DNA of 59,821 nt from Phascolarctobacterium sp. (GTDB lineage Bacteria; Bacillota; Negativicutes; Acidaminococcales; Acidaminococcaceae). The stretch is taken from assembly GCA_020024105.1 (NCBI GenBank), contig JAHHUH010000010.1, forward strand, positions 1 to 59,821. Reading direction: 5' to 3'. Position 1 is the stretch's first letter. The number at the start of each line of letters is the position of its first letter. The position numbers were made by a program, and so were the translations under genes. Of the stretch, positions 43,718 to 52,638 are shown one piece after another. The notes below the pieces were generated by a model. The model worked only from the letters and a program-made list of their open reading frames with translations. It did no database searches and was not told where the DNA came from.

Positions 43718-43751
43718 AAATGTCTGCCCTTTGTTGGCAGACATTTTCTTG
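43718..43751 (+). terminator. attenuating terminator between binding protein and permease
   Basis: AAATGTCTGCC/GGCAGACATTT stem with seven-base loop, followed by TCTT. It is likely to give more binding protein than permease. Confidence 0.7.
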
Positions 43752-43775
43752 ACCTTAGGATAGGGAGGAAAAGAT

Positions 43776-44660
43776 ATGTTAGATTTATTAATACCGACTA
43801 TTGCTCAGGGGTTGTTATGGGCCGTGATGGCTTTAGGTGTGTACATTACCTTTAGAGTACTGGATATAGCTGATTTGACCGTGGAGGGCAGCTTTCCTTT
43901 GGGTGCAGCTACGGCTGCTGCCATGCTCAGTGCCGGCTATGGAATAATTTCTTCCCTGGTTGTGGTAGCCCTGGTAGGCATGCTGGCAGGCATCGTGACT
44001 GGCGTTTTGCATACGAAAATGAAAATTCCCGCTCTTTTGGCAGGTATTTTGACTATGAGCGCCCTTTATTCCGTAAACCTGAGAATAATGGGCAAGGCTA
44101 ATATTTCCCTGTTGGGTGTGGATACTACCTTTTCTATTGTACGTAATCTTCTGGGCTTGAATAGTGGACAGACTACGCTGCTGGTAGGTGCTGTTGCTAC
44201 TGGTCTTATCGGTTTTTTGCTATACTGGTTTTTTGGTACGGAAATTGGTGCGGCCATTCGTGCTACCGGTTTCAATCAGCAGATGATTCGTGCCCAGGGT
44301 GTGGATACGGATGTTACCATTGTATTGGGCCTATTGCTCAGTAATAGCCTGGTGGCTGTTTCCGGTGCTCTGGTAGCCCAGAGTAACGGCTTTGCCGATG
44401 TAGGCATGGGTACTGGTACCATCGTTATCGGTTTAGCTTCTGTTATCATCGGTGAGGTGCTTTTTGGTACCCGCAGCTTTAAGAATTGTATGATTTCCGT
44501 TATTTTAGGCTCCGTTGTTTACCGCATCGTAATTGCCGTGGTTTTACAAATGGGTATGCCGCCTAATGATTTAAAATTATTTACCTCCGTCTTAGTTGCT
44601 TTTGCACTTTCTTTACCATTAATCAAAAGCAAATTAGGTATGAGAAAGGCAGGTCGTTAA
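43776..44660 (+). CDS. TrpY-like ABC permease
   Basis: 294 residues with about eight membrane segments, of the branched-chain-permease-like group that goes with DUF534 binding proteins (LLWAVMALGVYITFRVLDIA, DLTVEGSFPLGAATAA). A conserved cytoplasmic loop reads GAAIRATGFNQQMIRAQGVD. The stop is one base from the ATP-binding gene start. The TAGGGAGG site precedes the ATG. Confidence 0.9.
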   Translation: MLDLLIPTIAQGLLWAVMALGVYITFRVLDIADLTVEGSFPLGAATAAAMLSAGYGIISSLVVVALVGMLAGIVTGVLHTKMKIPALLAGILTMSALYSVNLRIMGKANISLLGVDTTFSIVRNLLGLNSGQTTLLVGAVATGLIGFLLYWFFGTEIGAAIRATGFNQQMIRAQGVDTDVTIVLGLLLSNSLVAVSGALVAQSNGFADVGMGTGTIVIGLASVIIGEVLFGTRSFKNCMISVILGSVVYRIVIAVVLQMGMPPNDLKLFTSVLVAFALSLPLIKSKLGMRKAGR

Positions 44661-44661
44661 G

Positions 44662-45459
44662 ATGCTTAGAGTAGAAAATATTTTTAAAACCTTTTTCCCC
44701 GGTACGATTAATGAAAAACGTGCATTGCAGGGAATGGACCTGCATCTGAAGCCGAGAGATTTCGTTACTGTCATTGGTGGTAATGGTGCAGGTAAATCCA
44801 CCATGCTTAATGCCATCGCTGGTGCTTTTCCCATAGATAAGGGCCATATTATTATTGATGGTGAGGATTTGACCAAAAAGGCGGAGCATAAGCGCGCCAA
44901 ATATATTGGCCGCGTTTTTCAGGACCCCATGTTGGGCACGGCGGCAGGCATGATGATTGAAGAAAATCTGGCCATTGCTGCACGTCGTGGTAAAACACCG
45001 GGTTTAAGCTGGAGCTTTAGTGACGCCCAGCACGACTACTTCCGGGAACTGCTCAAGGAGCTGGACTTGGGACTGGAGGACAGGATGACTGCCAAGGTAG
45101 GCCTGCTCAGCGGCGGTCAACGTCAGGCCCTTACCCTGCTGATGGCTACGCTTAAAAAGCCCAAGCTGCTGCTTTTGGACGAGCATACAGCGGCCCTGGA
45201 CCCGAAAACAGCTGAAAAGGTTTTGGCCCTGACGGATAAAATCGTCAAACGGGATCAGTTGACTACCTTGATGATTACCCATAATATGCGTGACGCCCTG
45301 CGTTTTGGTAATCGCCTGATAATGCTCCATAATGGACGGGTGATTATTGATGTTGAGGGTGCCCAAAAGGCTAGTCTGGATATTCCGGACCTGCTGGAAA
45401 TGTTTGAAAAGGCTAGTGGCGGCGATGCCGTAGCCAGCGATTGTATGCTTTTAGGATAA
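44662..45459 (+). CDS. TrpZ-like ABC ATPase
   Basis: 265 residues. Walker A is GGNGAGKSTMLN near 40, Q-loop VFQDPMLG near 90, signature LLSGGQRQALTLLMA near 149 and Walker B KLLLLDEHTAALDP near 171, with the H-loop TLMITHNM. It completes the three-gene uptake system with the two genes upstream. The ligand class is by family only. Confidence 0.92.
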   Translation: MLRVENIFKTFFPGTINEKRALQGMDLHLKPRDFVTVIGGNGAGKSTMLNAIAGAFPIDKGHIIIDGEDLTKKAEHKRAKYIGRVFQDPMLGTAAGMMIEENLAIAARRGKTPGLSWSFSDAQHDYFRELLKELDLGLEDRMTAKVGLLSGGQRQALTLLMATLKKPKLLLLDEHTAALDPKTAEKVLALTDKIVKRDQLTTLMITHNMRDALRFGNRLIMLHNGRVIIDVEGAQKASLDIPDLLEMFEKASGGDAVASDCMLLG

Positions 45460-45465
45460 AAAAGA

Positions 45466-45510
45466 ACCCCTATGCAATATTCCTTACGGGAGTGTAGCAT
45501 AGGGGTATTT
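45466..45510. terminator. bidirectional terminator
   Basis: ACCCCTATGC/GCATAGGGGT stem with a 21-base loop, A-run left and ATTTTTA right. It separates the convergent ABC ATPase and patatin-like genes. Confidence 0.8.
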
Positions 45511-46377
45511 TTAATCTATTTTTCTCTGGTAAAGCTCCATAATCTTAGCATAGGCCTCCAGACCACAACCGATACCGTGGTCGTGCAGCTCTAGCAGCTT
45601 ATCAGGATTCATATCCAGACGGTTTAGAGCCAGCGGCGTTTCGGGACGGATGATGACGGCACAGCCATCCCGTTCCATCTGTTCGATATCCTTAATCAGC
45701 GCATTATATTTTTTAGGACGTTGCTCCATGATATCCCAAAGCTTAGGATAATCCTTGTACCAGGTTTTGAGGATGATACGTGGTACGGAGGAATTTTTTT
45801 CATAGCCCGCATTACGGGTCAGGACGAAAACAAATTTTTTATAGCCCGCCCGCATGGCCTTCTGGTAGGGGATGGGGGTAAGGATGGCGCCATCCAGTAG
45901 GGGATGACTACCAATTTTGACAATGTGGGAGATGAAGGGCAGGGAGGAGGAGGCTCGAACCGGTTCAAAGGCAAATTTGGTAGCCGCTTCTTTACCAAAC
46001 CAGATACTCTTACCGGAGCGGATATCCGTAGTACCTACCTGGAGGATACCCGGGTATTTATTATAGGTATCATAGTCAAAGGGCAGCAGCTCATTGGGAA
46101 TATCGTTAAAAATAAAGTCAAAGCCCAGGGCATTACCATCCTTCAGCCAATTACGCAGGCTAAAGCAACGGGAATCGGCTACATATTTCTGTATGATTTT
46201 TCTCGTCCGCAGAGGCTGATGGGACATGTAGGAAAGCACGCTACAGGCACCTGCGGAAACGGCAGTAATATAGGGGAAAATCAGGTCTTTGAGCATGAAG
46301 GCCTCACAAACGCCGGCAGAAAAGAAGCCGCGGACGCCACCGCCTTCTAGGACTAATGCAATTTTGTCTAAATTCAT
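45511..46377 (-). CDS. patatin-like phospholipase (YjjU-type)
   Basis: 288 residues. The oxyanion loop GGGVRGFFSAGV is near residue 12, the nucleophile elbow TAVSAGACS near 39 and the catalytic Asp in DGAILTPIPY near 157. The elbow normally reads GxSxG; here the first glycine is alanine (AVSAG), while the serine and last glycine are kept. Family members hydrolyse acyl lipids. GGGAGG lies before the ATG. Divergent from the asparaginase gene. Confidence 0.88.
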   Translation of the reverse strand: MNLDKIALVLEGGGVRGFFSAGVCEAFMLKDLIFPYITAVSAGACSVLSYMSHQPLRTRKIIQKYVADSRCFSLRNWLKDGNALGFDFIFNDIPNELLPFDYDTYNKYPGILQVGTTDIRSGKSIWFGKEAATKFAFEPVRASSSLPFISHIVKIGSHPLLDGAILTPIPYQKAMRAGYKKFVFVLTRNAGYEKNSSVPRIILKTWYKDYPKLWDIMEQRPKKYNALIKDIEQMERDGCAVIIRPETPLALNRLDMNPDKLLELHDHGIGCGLEAYAKIMELYQRKID

Positions 46378-46527
46378 AGGTATTACCTCCCGCTACCATT
46401 ATAACGCATTAACAAAAATAATCTGTGGATAGTATGTAAAATTATTCCTTCTTGAGGAAGAAGGCAGGAATACGGAGATATGGTGGAGAAAACTAAGCGG
46501 AACATTTTTGTAAAGGAAGGAAACTGG

Positions 46528-47511
46528 ATGAAAAAGATTATTATAATCACAACTGGCGGAACTATTGCCATGAAATATGATGAAACAAAGCAGGGGCTGG
46601 TGCCTGCGGTAAGCGGGGACGATCTAGTCGAGGCGGTACCCGCCTTGCGGCAGGTAGCTGAGGTGGAGGTAGTGGAATATGCCAATGTTCCCAGTGGCCA
46701 TGTAACACCGGCTATGATGCTGGAAATAGCGCATTTGGCAGATCAGTATGCTTCCAGACCTGATGTGGCAGGTATAGTAGTTACCCATGGCACGGATACC
46801 ATGGAGGAAACGGCCTATGTTTTAAGTCTGGCCTGCACTACGACGAAGCCGGTATGCATTACCGGAGCCATGCGTGGAGCCAGTGATATGGGTTATGATG
46901 GACTGGCTAATCTATTGGGTGCTGTGCGGGTAGCGGCCTGCCCGGAAGCGGCCGGCAGGGGAGCACTGTTAATTTTTAATGATGAAATTCATGCCGCCGC
47001 TCAGGTAACTAAGGGACATACTGTATCCTGTAGCACCTTTATATCGCCCATGTGGGGACCGGTAGGATATATTTATTTTGATGGCATTGTGTTTCGGAGA
47101 AGTAGTCAGGTAGTAGAAAAGCTGCCGACGGAGCAGCTGACCGAAGGGGTGGAGCTGCTACAGGTTTATGCAGGCATGGATGGTAGGATGTATCATTATC
47201 TGGCGGACCGCCCAGTACAGGGACTGGTGGTAGAGGCTGTGGGCTGTGGTAATGTACCGCCCAAGGTTATGGAGGGAATTGCCTACGTGCGGAGTAAGGG
47301 CGTTCCCGTAGTCTTGGCTACCAGGGTGCCGGCTGGACGGGTGGCACCGGTTTACAGCTATCTGGGTAGTGCTGGTTCTATGGAGCCGTTGGCGCTGCTT
47401 TTGGCCGGAGAGCTGTCTGGACCTAAGGCAAGGTTGAAGCTGATGCTGGCATTAAGTCATACTCACGACAACGACGAGCTGCAGAAAATTTTTGCTGAGC
47501 CCCTATACTAA
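46528..47511 (+). CDS. L-asparaginase family amidohydrolase
   Basis: 327 residues from the ATG at 46528, seven bases after GGAAGG; frames opening earlier have no site. Both threonine motifs are present: ITTGGTIAM near residue 8 and VVTHGTDTMEETAYVL near 84, the latter with Asp and Glu of the triad. No signal peptide is visible, so it is cytoplasmic (type I-like). It turns asparagine into aspartate and ammonia. Aspartate could feed C4-dicarboxylate metabolism served by the DcuC carriers nearby, which is an inference. Confidence 0.9.
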   Translation: MKKIIIITTGGTIAMKYDETKQGLVPAVSGDDLVEAVPALRQVAEVEVVEYANVPSGHVTPAMMLEIAHLADQYASRPDVAGIVVTHGTDTMEETAYVLSLACTTTKPVCITGAMRGASDMGYDGLANLLGAVRVAACPEAAGRGALLIFNDEIHAAAQVTKGHTVSCSTFISPMWGPVGYIYFDGIVFRRSSQVVEKLPTEQLTEGVELLQVYAGMDGRMYHYLADRPVQGLVVEAVGCGNVPPKVMEGIAYVRSKGVPVVLATRVPAGRVAPVYSYLGSAGSMEPLALLLAGELSGPKARLKLMLALSHTHDNDELQKIFAEPLY

Positions 47512-47526
47512 TATTTAAAGAAAAAG

Positions 47527-47562
47527 CACCAGCTAAGCAGAGCTTAGCTGGTGTTATTTTTT
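47527..47562. terminator. bidirectional terminator
   Basis: Perfect 12-base-pair stem CACCAGCTAAGC/GCTTAGCTGGTG with AGA loop, A-run left and TTATTTTTT right, between the convergent asparaginase and dipeptidase genes. Confidence 0.88.
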
Positions 47563-47570
47563 AGTCGTTT

Positions 47571-48551
47571 TTAGTAAATACGAGACATCTGTTTCCTGCT
47601 GGGCAATACCTTCTGCAGCAGGCTGAGAACGTTTTTGTGGGTAAGCTTTTCAATAGTGCTTTCACTGTAGTTCTTTTGGCGGAGCAGTTCTACGATGGGA
47701 GCATAATCCTGGACGCCGTGTAGGCCTTGGGGCGGATGGCTGATACCGTCAAAATCACTGCCGAAGCCCAAGTGGTCATCATTACCCATTAAATTCAGCA
47801 TATGGTCGATATGGGCATAGACGCTTTCCAAGGTAGCATCATGGTAGTCCTCAGTAATAAATTGACCGGCAAAGGTTACACCGATAAGGCCGTCATTTTC
47901 ATTAATAGCTAAAATCTGCTTATCGTCCAGGTTACGAGGATGGGGACAAATAGCCTTGGCATTGGAGTGGGTAGCGATGATGGGCTGGGTACTAGCTTCG
48001 ATAACATCCCAGAAGCCGGCAGGAGCAATGTGGGAAACATCCACCAGCATACCCAGACGGTTCATCTCTGCTACTACCTTGCAGCCAAAAACGGTTAAAC
48101 CGCCACCGCTACCTTCTTCGTTGACACCATCGGCAATATCATTGCGATTGCTCCAGGTTAAGGTCATGGCACGCAGGCCCAAGGCATACAGGACGCGGAG
48201 CGCCTCCAGACTGCCATCAATAGCGCCACCCTCTTCGATGGCTAATAATGTAGCTGCCTGATGGTTGAGTACATCAGCAGCATCCTCCTTGGTCAGTACC
48301 TGGAGAACATCATGACCTGCCAAATGCAGTTTTTTGACCTCTTGATTGTATTTATCTAAAAGGCATAAGGTGTAGCGCAGACCACCGCCATAGCGAAATT
48401 CCGGAGTTGGTACGAAGATGGCACAAAATTGGAGGCCACCACCCAGAGCTATCTGGCGTTTGATATCAAAATGTTGGTCATTGCTGTATAAATCGGTTCC
48501 CTTTTTATATAATTCAGTGAGGGTATCGCAGTGACAATCGCAAACAAACAT
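47571..48551 (-). CDS. membrane dipeptidase (M19, renal dipeptidase family)
   Basis: 326 residues from the ATG at 48551, after AGAAGGGATG. Zn ligands: FVCDCHCDTLTEL at the N terminus (HxD), EEGGAI near 107 (Glu bridge), and DVSHI / ATHSNAKAICPHPRNL further on, then GFGSDFDGI near the C terminus. It cleaves dipeptides. No signal peptide is seen. Next to a dicarboxylate carrier and an asparaginase it fits a peptide and amino acid salvage neighbourhood. Confidence 0.9.
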   Translation of the reverse strand: MFVCDCHCDTLTELYKKGTDLYSNDQHFDIKRQIALGGGLQFCAIFVPTPEFRYGGGLRYTLCLLDKYNQEVKKLHLAGHDVLQVLTKEDAADVLNHQAATLLAIEEGGAIDGSLEALRVLYALGLRAMTLTWSNRNDIADGVNEEGSGGGLTVFGCKVVAEMNRLGMLVDVSHIAPAGFWDVIEASTQPIIATHSNAKAICPHPRNLDDKQILAINENDGLIGVTFAGQFITEDYHDATLESVYAHIDHMLNLMGNDDHLGFGSDFDGISHPPQGLHGVQDYAPIVELLRQKNYSESTIEKLTHKNVLSLLQKVLPSRKQMSRIY

Positions 48552-48597
48552 AATCTTACATCCCTTCTTAGCATAATTTATTACCATTATATAATAG

Positions 48598-48631
48598 AAA
48601 GGCTACCTTGAAAATAGGTAGCCTTTTTGTG
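48598..48631. terminator. terminator after the DcuC gene
   Basis: AAAGGCTACC/GGTAGCCTTT stem with nine-base loop; it has U-rich ends in both directions. Confidence 0.75.
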
Positions 48632-48644
48632 AAACTAAATTTAA

Positions 48645-50015
48645 TTACCAGCCGATATAGTAGTAAATAAAGGTTACGCCTACGTTAACCAGCATAGCAC
48701 CGGCCATGGGAATGGCGGTACGTTTAACTAGGTCAAAGGGAGAGATATTAGCAATACCGGAGGATACAACGATAACCGCAGTAATCGGAGAGCAGTTACG
48801 CATGATGGAAGCTGCGAAATGCATGGGCAATAGCATCAGAACCGGATGCAGGCCACTATGGGCGGCAACTGCCGGAGTTAAAGCGGCGAAGGCGAAGAAG
48901 GGAGCATTACCGCTACCCATAACTACGGAAGAGATTGCGATGATGGCTACCATAACCAGCATCATAGCCATGGGGCTGAAGCCCAGGCTCTTACTGCCGT
49001 CAATCAGGGTGCCGATGGAGCCCATGGAAATCAGGCCCTGGGCAAAGGTTTGACCGGCAACAATCAGGGTAATAACATTAGCCATCTGCATGCCCAGACC
49101 ATCAAAGAAAGCTTGTACATCTTCGAAAACCTTGCGCCCATTGTGATGGCGGAGATATTCACAAATCATACCGAGGAAAAGACCGATAAACATGGCCATA
49201 ACGATATTCATCTTAATAGTAGTAATCCACAGAGAGCTGAAGCAGAGGATTAAGGCCAGGGGAACGACGGGTAAGATAGCGTAATACAGGGGTGCGTTAT
49301 CAGCTTCATCCTGTACGGTTTCTACCTCCATCGGCTGGACGATATGTCCATCACGCTTATCCATATATTTTTGAGTAAAATAGTGGAGCAGGCCAACTAC
49401 GACAAAAGCCACAGCAACAATGGGTACCTGGTAATGGCTCCAGTAAATAACCGGGTCTACACCGGCGGTTTCTGCTGCGTAAATAGTACCGGTGTCACTG
49501 GGACTCCAGTCAAAGCAGAGGGTTGTTGCTACAGCTGCGGTAGCAGAAAGACGGCTTACGCCCAGACCAAGCAGAATGGGGAACATGGTAACCATCAGCA
49601 GCATAGCTAGACCGGAGGCACTATTAATGCACAAACCGATAAGCATACCTATAATCCAGGTACCGGACATAACCAGATAGGGAGATTTTAAAGCCAAAAG
49701 TGGTTTAATGGTTAAACGAACTAGGGAACGGGAAGCACCAATTTTATCCATATAGCGGGCAAAAGCACCTACGGACATAATGTTCAGACCTAATTTAGCT
49801 ACATTGGAGCTGGTTACCTGACGCATAAATTCAAAAGCATCAAAGAAAATACTACCGGTACTCTTATCAGGGGCCAAGATAGTACCATAGCCACAGACTA
49901 CAGCGATGTACATCATCAGCATACCACCCATAATGAGAACAGGTTGGGGCTTATACTTTTTGTAGATTAGGTAACCCACCCAAAAAGTAATAATTGCGGA
50001 AATTACTAAAGCCAT
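48645..50015 (-). CDS. anaerobic C4-dicarboxylate carrier, DcuC family (copy 1)
   Basis: 456-residue integral membrane protein with about twelve hydrophobic segments, of the DcuC type that exchanges fumarate, succinate, malate or aspartate under anaerobic conditions. Typical stretches are AFEFMRQVTSSNVAKLGLNI, INSASGLAMLLMVTMFPILL and SVVMGSGNAPFFAFAALTPA. It is nearly the same length as, and by eye highly similar to, the copy at 51018. The gene has its own promoter (50049-50077) and terminator. Confidence 0.9.
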   Translation of the reverse strand: MALVISAIITFWVGYLIYKKYKPQPVLIMGGMLMMYIAVVCGYGTILAPDKSTGSIFFDAFEFMRQVTSSNVAKLGLNIMSVGAFARYMDKIGASRSLVRLTIKPLLALKSPYLVMSGTWIIGMLIGLCINSASGLAMLLMVTMFPILLGLGVSRLSATAAVATTLCFDWSPSDTGTIYAAETAGVDPVIYWSHYQVPIVAVAFVVVGLLHYFTQKYMDKRDGHIVQPMEVETVQDEADNAPLYYAILPVVPLALILCFSSLWITTIKMNIVMAMFIGLFLGMICEYLRHHNGRKVFEDVQAFFDGLGMQMANVITLIVAGQTFAQGLISMGSIGTLIDGSKSLGFSPMAMMLVMVAIIAISSVVMGSGNAPFFAFAALTPAVAAHSGLHPVLMLLPMHFAASIMRNCSPITAVIVVSSGIANISPFDLVKRTAIPMAGAMLVNVGVTFIYYYIGW

Positions 50016-50048
50016 TTATATCATCCTTCCATCTTTAAAGATAAGAAC

Positions 50049-50077
50049 AGTATAACATTTAATGAATTTTTTAGCAA
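50049..50077 (-). promoter_or_regulatory. promoter of DcuC copy 1
   Basis: On the minus strand TTGCTA (50072-50077), 17-base spacer, TATACT (50049-50054), about 35 bases before the start codon. Confidence 0.7.
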
Positions 50078-50332
50078 TAAATTGGCTATTTATGTAAGTT
50101 AAAATTTCTTAATGTAATTAAGGATGGATAAGGGGTTTAACCCGTAAATACCTAGTGCAGAGCTAGGAATAGCTTGCTCCAAATAAGAAAACAAAACAGC
50201 ATACGCTACGGAAAAATTTAGGATAAAATGCATTTATATACATTTATTCAATAAAGGACATTGTTTTTGCGAATAAATATTGTATCCAAGAGGCGTGTGG
50301 AGCACTTCACCAGTGCGGTGCTGTAAAAAAAT
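50078..50332. other. intergenic region between DcuC copy 1 and the broken acetyltransferase
   Basis: AT-rich stretch. I see no supported gene. A weak inverted repeat (AGCAC/GTGCT, about 50301-50323) lies just after the acetyltransferase stop. Confidence 0.5.
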
Positions 50333-50946
50333 TTATAATAAATCTAGACAGCTATCCTCCGGTATCAGCGGGCGGATGGACCGACAGGGAACGCCACAGG
50401 CTAACCAACCGGCAGGAATATCCTTGGTCACTACGCTGTCGGCACCAATTACTGCACCATTGCCAATGGTCACACCACCGCGGATGATAACTCCACAGGC
50501 AATCCAGACATGGTTACCGATAGTGATGGGGGTGCATACTCGGACATGGAAACATGGCCGTCAGGATAGGTCAGTGCCTCCCGCTCCTGGTATAGAAGGG
50601 GATGGCTGGAGGCTATTAGGGAAACGTTGGGACCAATCATTACATGGTCACCAATATGGATGGGGCCGTCATCCAGGACGGTCAGATTATAATTACCAAA
50701 AAAATGATTACCGATGTGGGTATTGCAACCGTAATTGAAAAAGATATTTCCCATAAAGCCTACATTTTCACCACAGCTGCCTAAAAGCTGGGGAATAATT
50801 TCCCGACGACGGGGGTCCTTTTCATCTAAACGGTTAAATTTTTGGCAAAGCTGGTGGGCACGGTGCTTAAGTGCCATCAGCTGGGGACAGTGGGCATCAA
50901 AAAGCTTACCGGCCAGGGCTCTTGCCCTTTGGTCTAATTCACTCAT
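50333..50946 (-). pseudogene. frameshifted maltose/galactoside O-acetyltransferase (hexapeptide family)
   Basis: The N-terminal frame (MSELDQRARALAGKLFDAHC, then PQLLGSCGENVGFMGNIFFN and hexapeptide repeats) shifts near 50540 in a run of five C. The other frame continues ITIGNHVWIACGVIIRGGVT, IGNGAVIGADSVVTKDIPAG and ends at SCLDLL. Spanning length fits a 204-residue LacA/Maa-type enzyme with one base missing. The catalytic histidine region near ASSHPLL is before the lesion. Either a young pseudogene or a homopolymer sequencing error. Confidence 0.87.
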
Positions 50947-50968
50947 AAAGTTTCCTCCTTAAACAATA

Positions 50969-50999
50969 AACCCCTGTTCCTGATAGCGGAACAGGGGTT
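50969..50999 (-). terminator. terminator of DcuC copy 2
   Basis: Perfect 12-base-pair stem AACCCCTGTTCC/GGAACAGGGGTT with seven-base loop; U-rich sequence follows on the minus strand. Confidence 0.82.
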
Positions 51000-51017
51000 G
51001 GCTACTAAAGTAAAATA

Positions 51018-52388
51018 TTACCAGGCAATGTAGTAATAAATAAAGGTCATACCTACGTTGATCAGCATAGCGGCAGCCATAGGAATAGCAGTACGTTTAG
51101 CCAGATCAAAGGGGGAGACGTTAGCCATACCGGATGCAATAACCAGTACAGCGGCGATGGGAGAGCAGCTACGCATAATAGAAGCGGCGAAGTGCATGGG
51201 TAAAATCATCAGCACCGGTGCCAGGCCACTATGAGCAGCAACAGCCGGAGTCAAAGCGGCGAAAGCAAAGAAAGGAGCATTACCACTACCCATGATAACT
51301 GCGGCAATGGCGATAATAGCAACCATAACCAACATCATAACCATGGGGCTGAAGCCTAAGCTCTTACTACCTTCAATCAGGGTTTCGATAGCACCCATGG
51401 AAATCAGGCCCTGGGCAAAGGTCTGGCCTGCAATAATCAGGGTAATAACGTTAGCCATCTGCATACCCAGGCCATCGAAGAATGCTTGGACGTCATCAAA
51501 TACCCTACGGCCATCCCTATGACGGATAAACTCGCATACCATACTAATAAAGAGACCGATGAACATAGCCATAACGATATTCATTTTAATAGAAGTAATC
51601 CAGAGAGAGCTGAAGGCTAAAATCAAAGCCAGAGGAATTACCGGCAGGATGGCATAGCAGAGCGGTGCGTTATTTTCTTCCTGTTCAGCCTTTTCCGCTT
51701 CCAGGGGAGCAACTACATGGCCGCTAACCTTATCCATATGTTTTTGATAAAAATAGTGTACCAGGCCAACAATGACGAAAGCTACCATAACGAGGGGAAA
51801 TTGGAAATGGCTCCAGTAAACTACAGGATCAACATTAGAAATTTCTGCTGCGTAAATGGTACCGGTGTCACTGGGACTCCAGTCAAAGCAGAGGCTGGTA
51901 GCAACAACGGCTGCTGCAGAAAGACGGCTTACGCCCAAGCCTACCAGGATGGGGAAAATGGTAACCATCAGCAGCATAGCCAAGCCGGAAGCACTGTTAA
52001 TGCACAGGCCGATGAGCAGACCTACAATCCATGTGCAGGACATAACGATATAGGGAGATTTTAAAGCCAAAAGCGGTTTAATAGTCAGACGAACCAGGGA
52101 GCGGGAAGCACCGATTTTGTCCATATAACGGGCAAAGGCACCAACTGCCATAATATTTAAGCCCAATTTAGCAACATTGGAGCTCATGGTTTTACGCATA
52201 AATTCAAATGCATCAAAGAAGAGACTGCCAGTACTTGCCTTAGGTGCTAAAATTTCACCATATCCAAGAATAACTGCCAAATACATCATAATCATACCAC
52301 CCATAAAGAGTACGGGTTGGGGTTTGTACTTTTTGTAGATTAAATAACCTACCCAAAAAGTTACGAGAGCTGAAATAACAACTGCCAC
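51018..52388 (-). CDS. anaerobic C4-dicarboxylate carrier, DcuC family (copy 2)
   Basis: 456 residues from the GTG at 52388, about eight bases after GGAAAGGATG; this start aligns exactly with the ATG of copy 1 (VAVVISALVTFWVGYLIYKK against MALVISAIITFWVGYLIYKK). The frame is open 45 bases further up but without support. The two proteins match over the whole length, differing mainly in the region after the central loop (VSGHVVAPLEAEKAEQEENN here). Same role as copy 1, exchange of C4-dicarboxylates; perhaps different affinity or regulation. Confidence 0.9.
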   Translation of the reverse strand: MAVVISALVTFWVGYLIYKKYKPQPVLFMGGMIMMYLAVILGYGEILAPKASTGSLFFDAFEFMRKTMSSNVAKLGLNIMAVGAFARYMDKIGASRSLVRLTIKPLLALKSPYIVMSCTWIVGLLIGLCINSASGLAMLLMVTIFPILVGLGVSRLSAAAVVATSLCFDWSPSDTGTIYAAEISNVDPVVYWSHFQFPLVMVAFVIVGLVHYFYQKHMDKVSGHVVAPLEAEKAEQEENNAPLCYAILPVIPLALILAFSSLWITSIKMNIVMAMFIGLFISMVCEFIRHRDGRRVFDDVQAFFDGLGMQMANVITLIIAGQTFAQGLISMGAIETLIEGSKSLGFSPMVMMLVMVAIIAIAAVIMGSGNAPFFAFAALTPAVAAHSGLAPVLMILPMHFAASIMRSCSPIAAVLVIASGMANVSPFDLAKRTAIPMAAAMLINVGMTFIYYYIAW

Positions 52389-52432
52389 TTTTTTATCATC
52401 CTTTCCTTTTGTTAAAGTGTACAACAAAAACA

Positions 52433-52461
52433 AGTATATCAGTTCACTACATTTTGTGCAA
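52433..52461 (-). promoter_or_regulatory. promoter of DcuC copy 2
   Basis: On the minus strand TTGCAC (52456-52461), 17-base spacer, TATACT (52433-52438), 45 bases before the GTG. The -10 and spacing equal those of copy 1. Confidence 0.7.
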
Positions 52462-52509
52462 CTTAAGAACTATCTCTAAAAGTTATTTTTTAATGCAGGC
52501 ATTTACAAA

Positions 52510-52544
52510 AAAATGCTATGCTTCTAAAAGAAACATAGCATTTT
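52510..52544 (-). terminator. terminator downstream of the DtxR/MntR-type gene
   Basis: AAAATGCTATG/CATAGCATTTT stem with 13-base loop and a run of seven U on the minus strand; about 95 bases after the repressor stop. Confidence 0.7.
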
Positions 52545-52638
52545 ACATAACTGATATTAACGTATTTTTTACAATGAACAATAGTCCAATTTTACTCTTA
52601 AGAATATTGTATACAAGATTCCTAAGGCTAATTCAGAC

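Noticed and set aside
28378..50946. Programmed frameshifting or stop-codon readthrough as explanation for livJ, livG, MATE and acetyltransferase
   Set aside because: No consistent slippery heptamer plus stem, no SECIS-like element, and the liv lesions include deletions, so decay or sequencing error is simpler.
48645..52388. Composite transposon formed by the two DcuC genes
   Set aside because: The repeats are carrier genes without transposase or terminal repeats; tandem duplication explains them.
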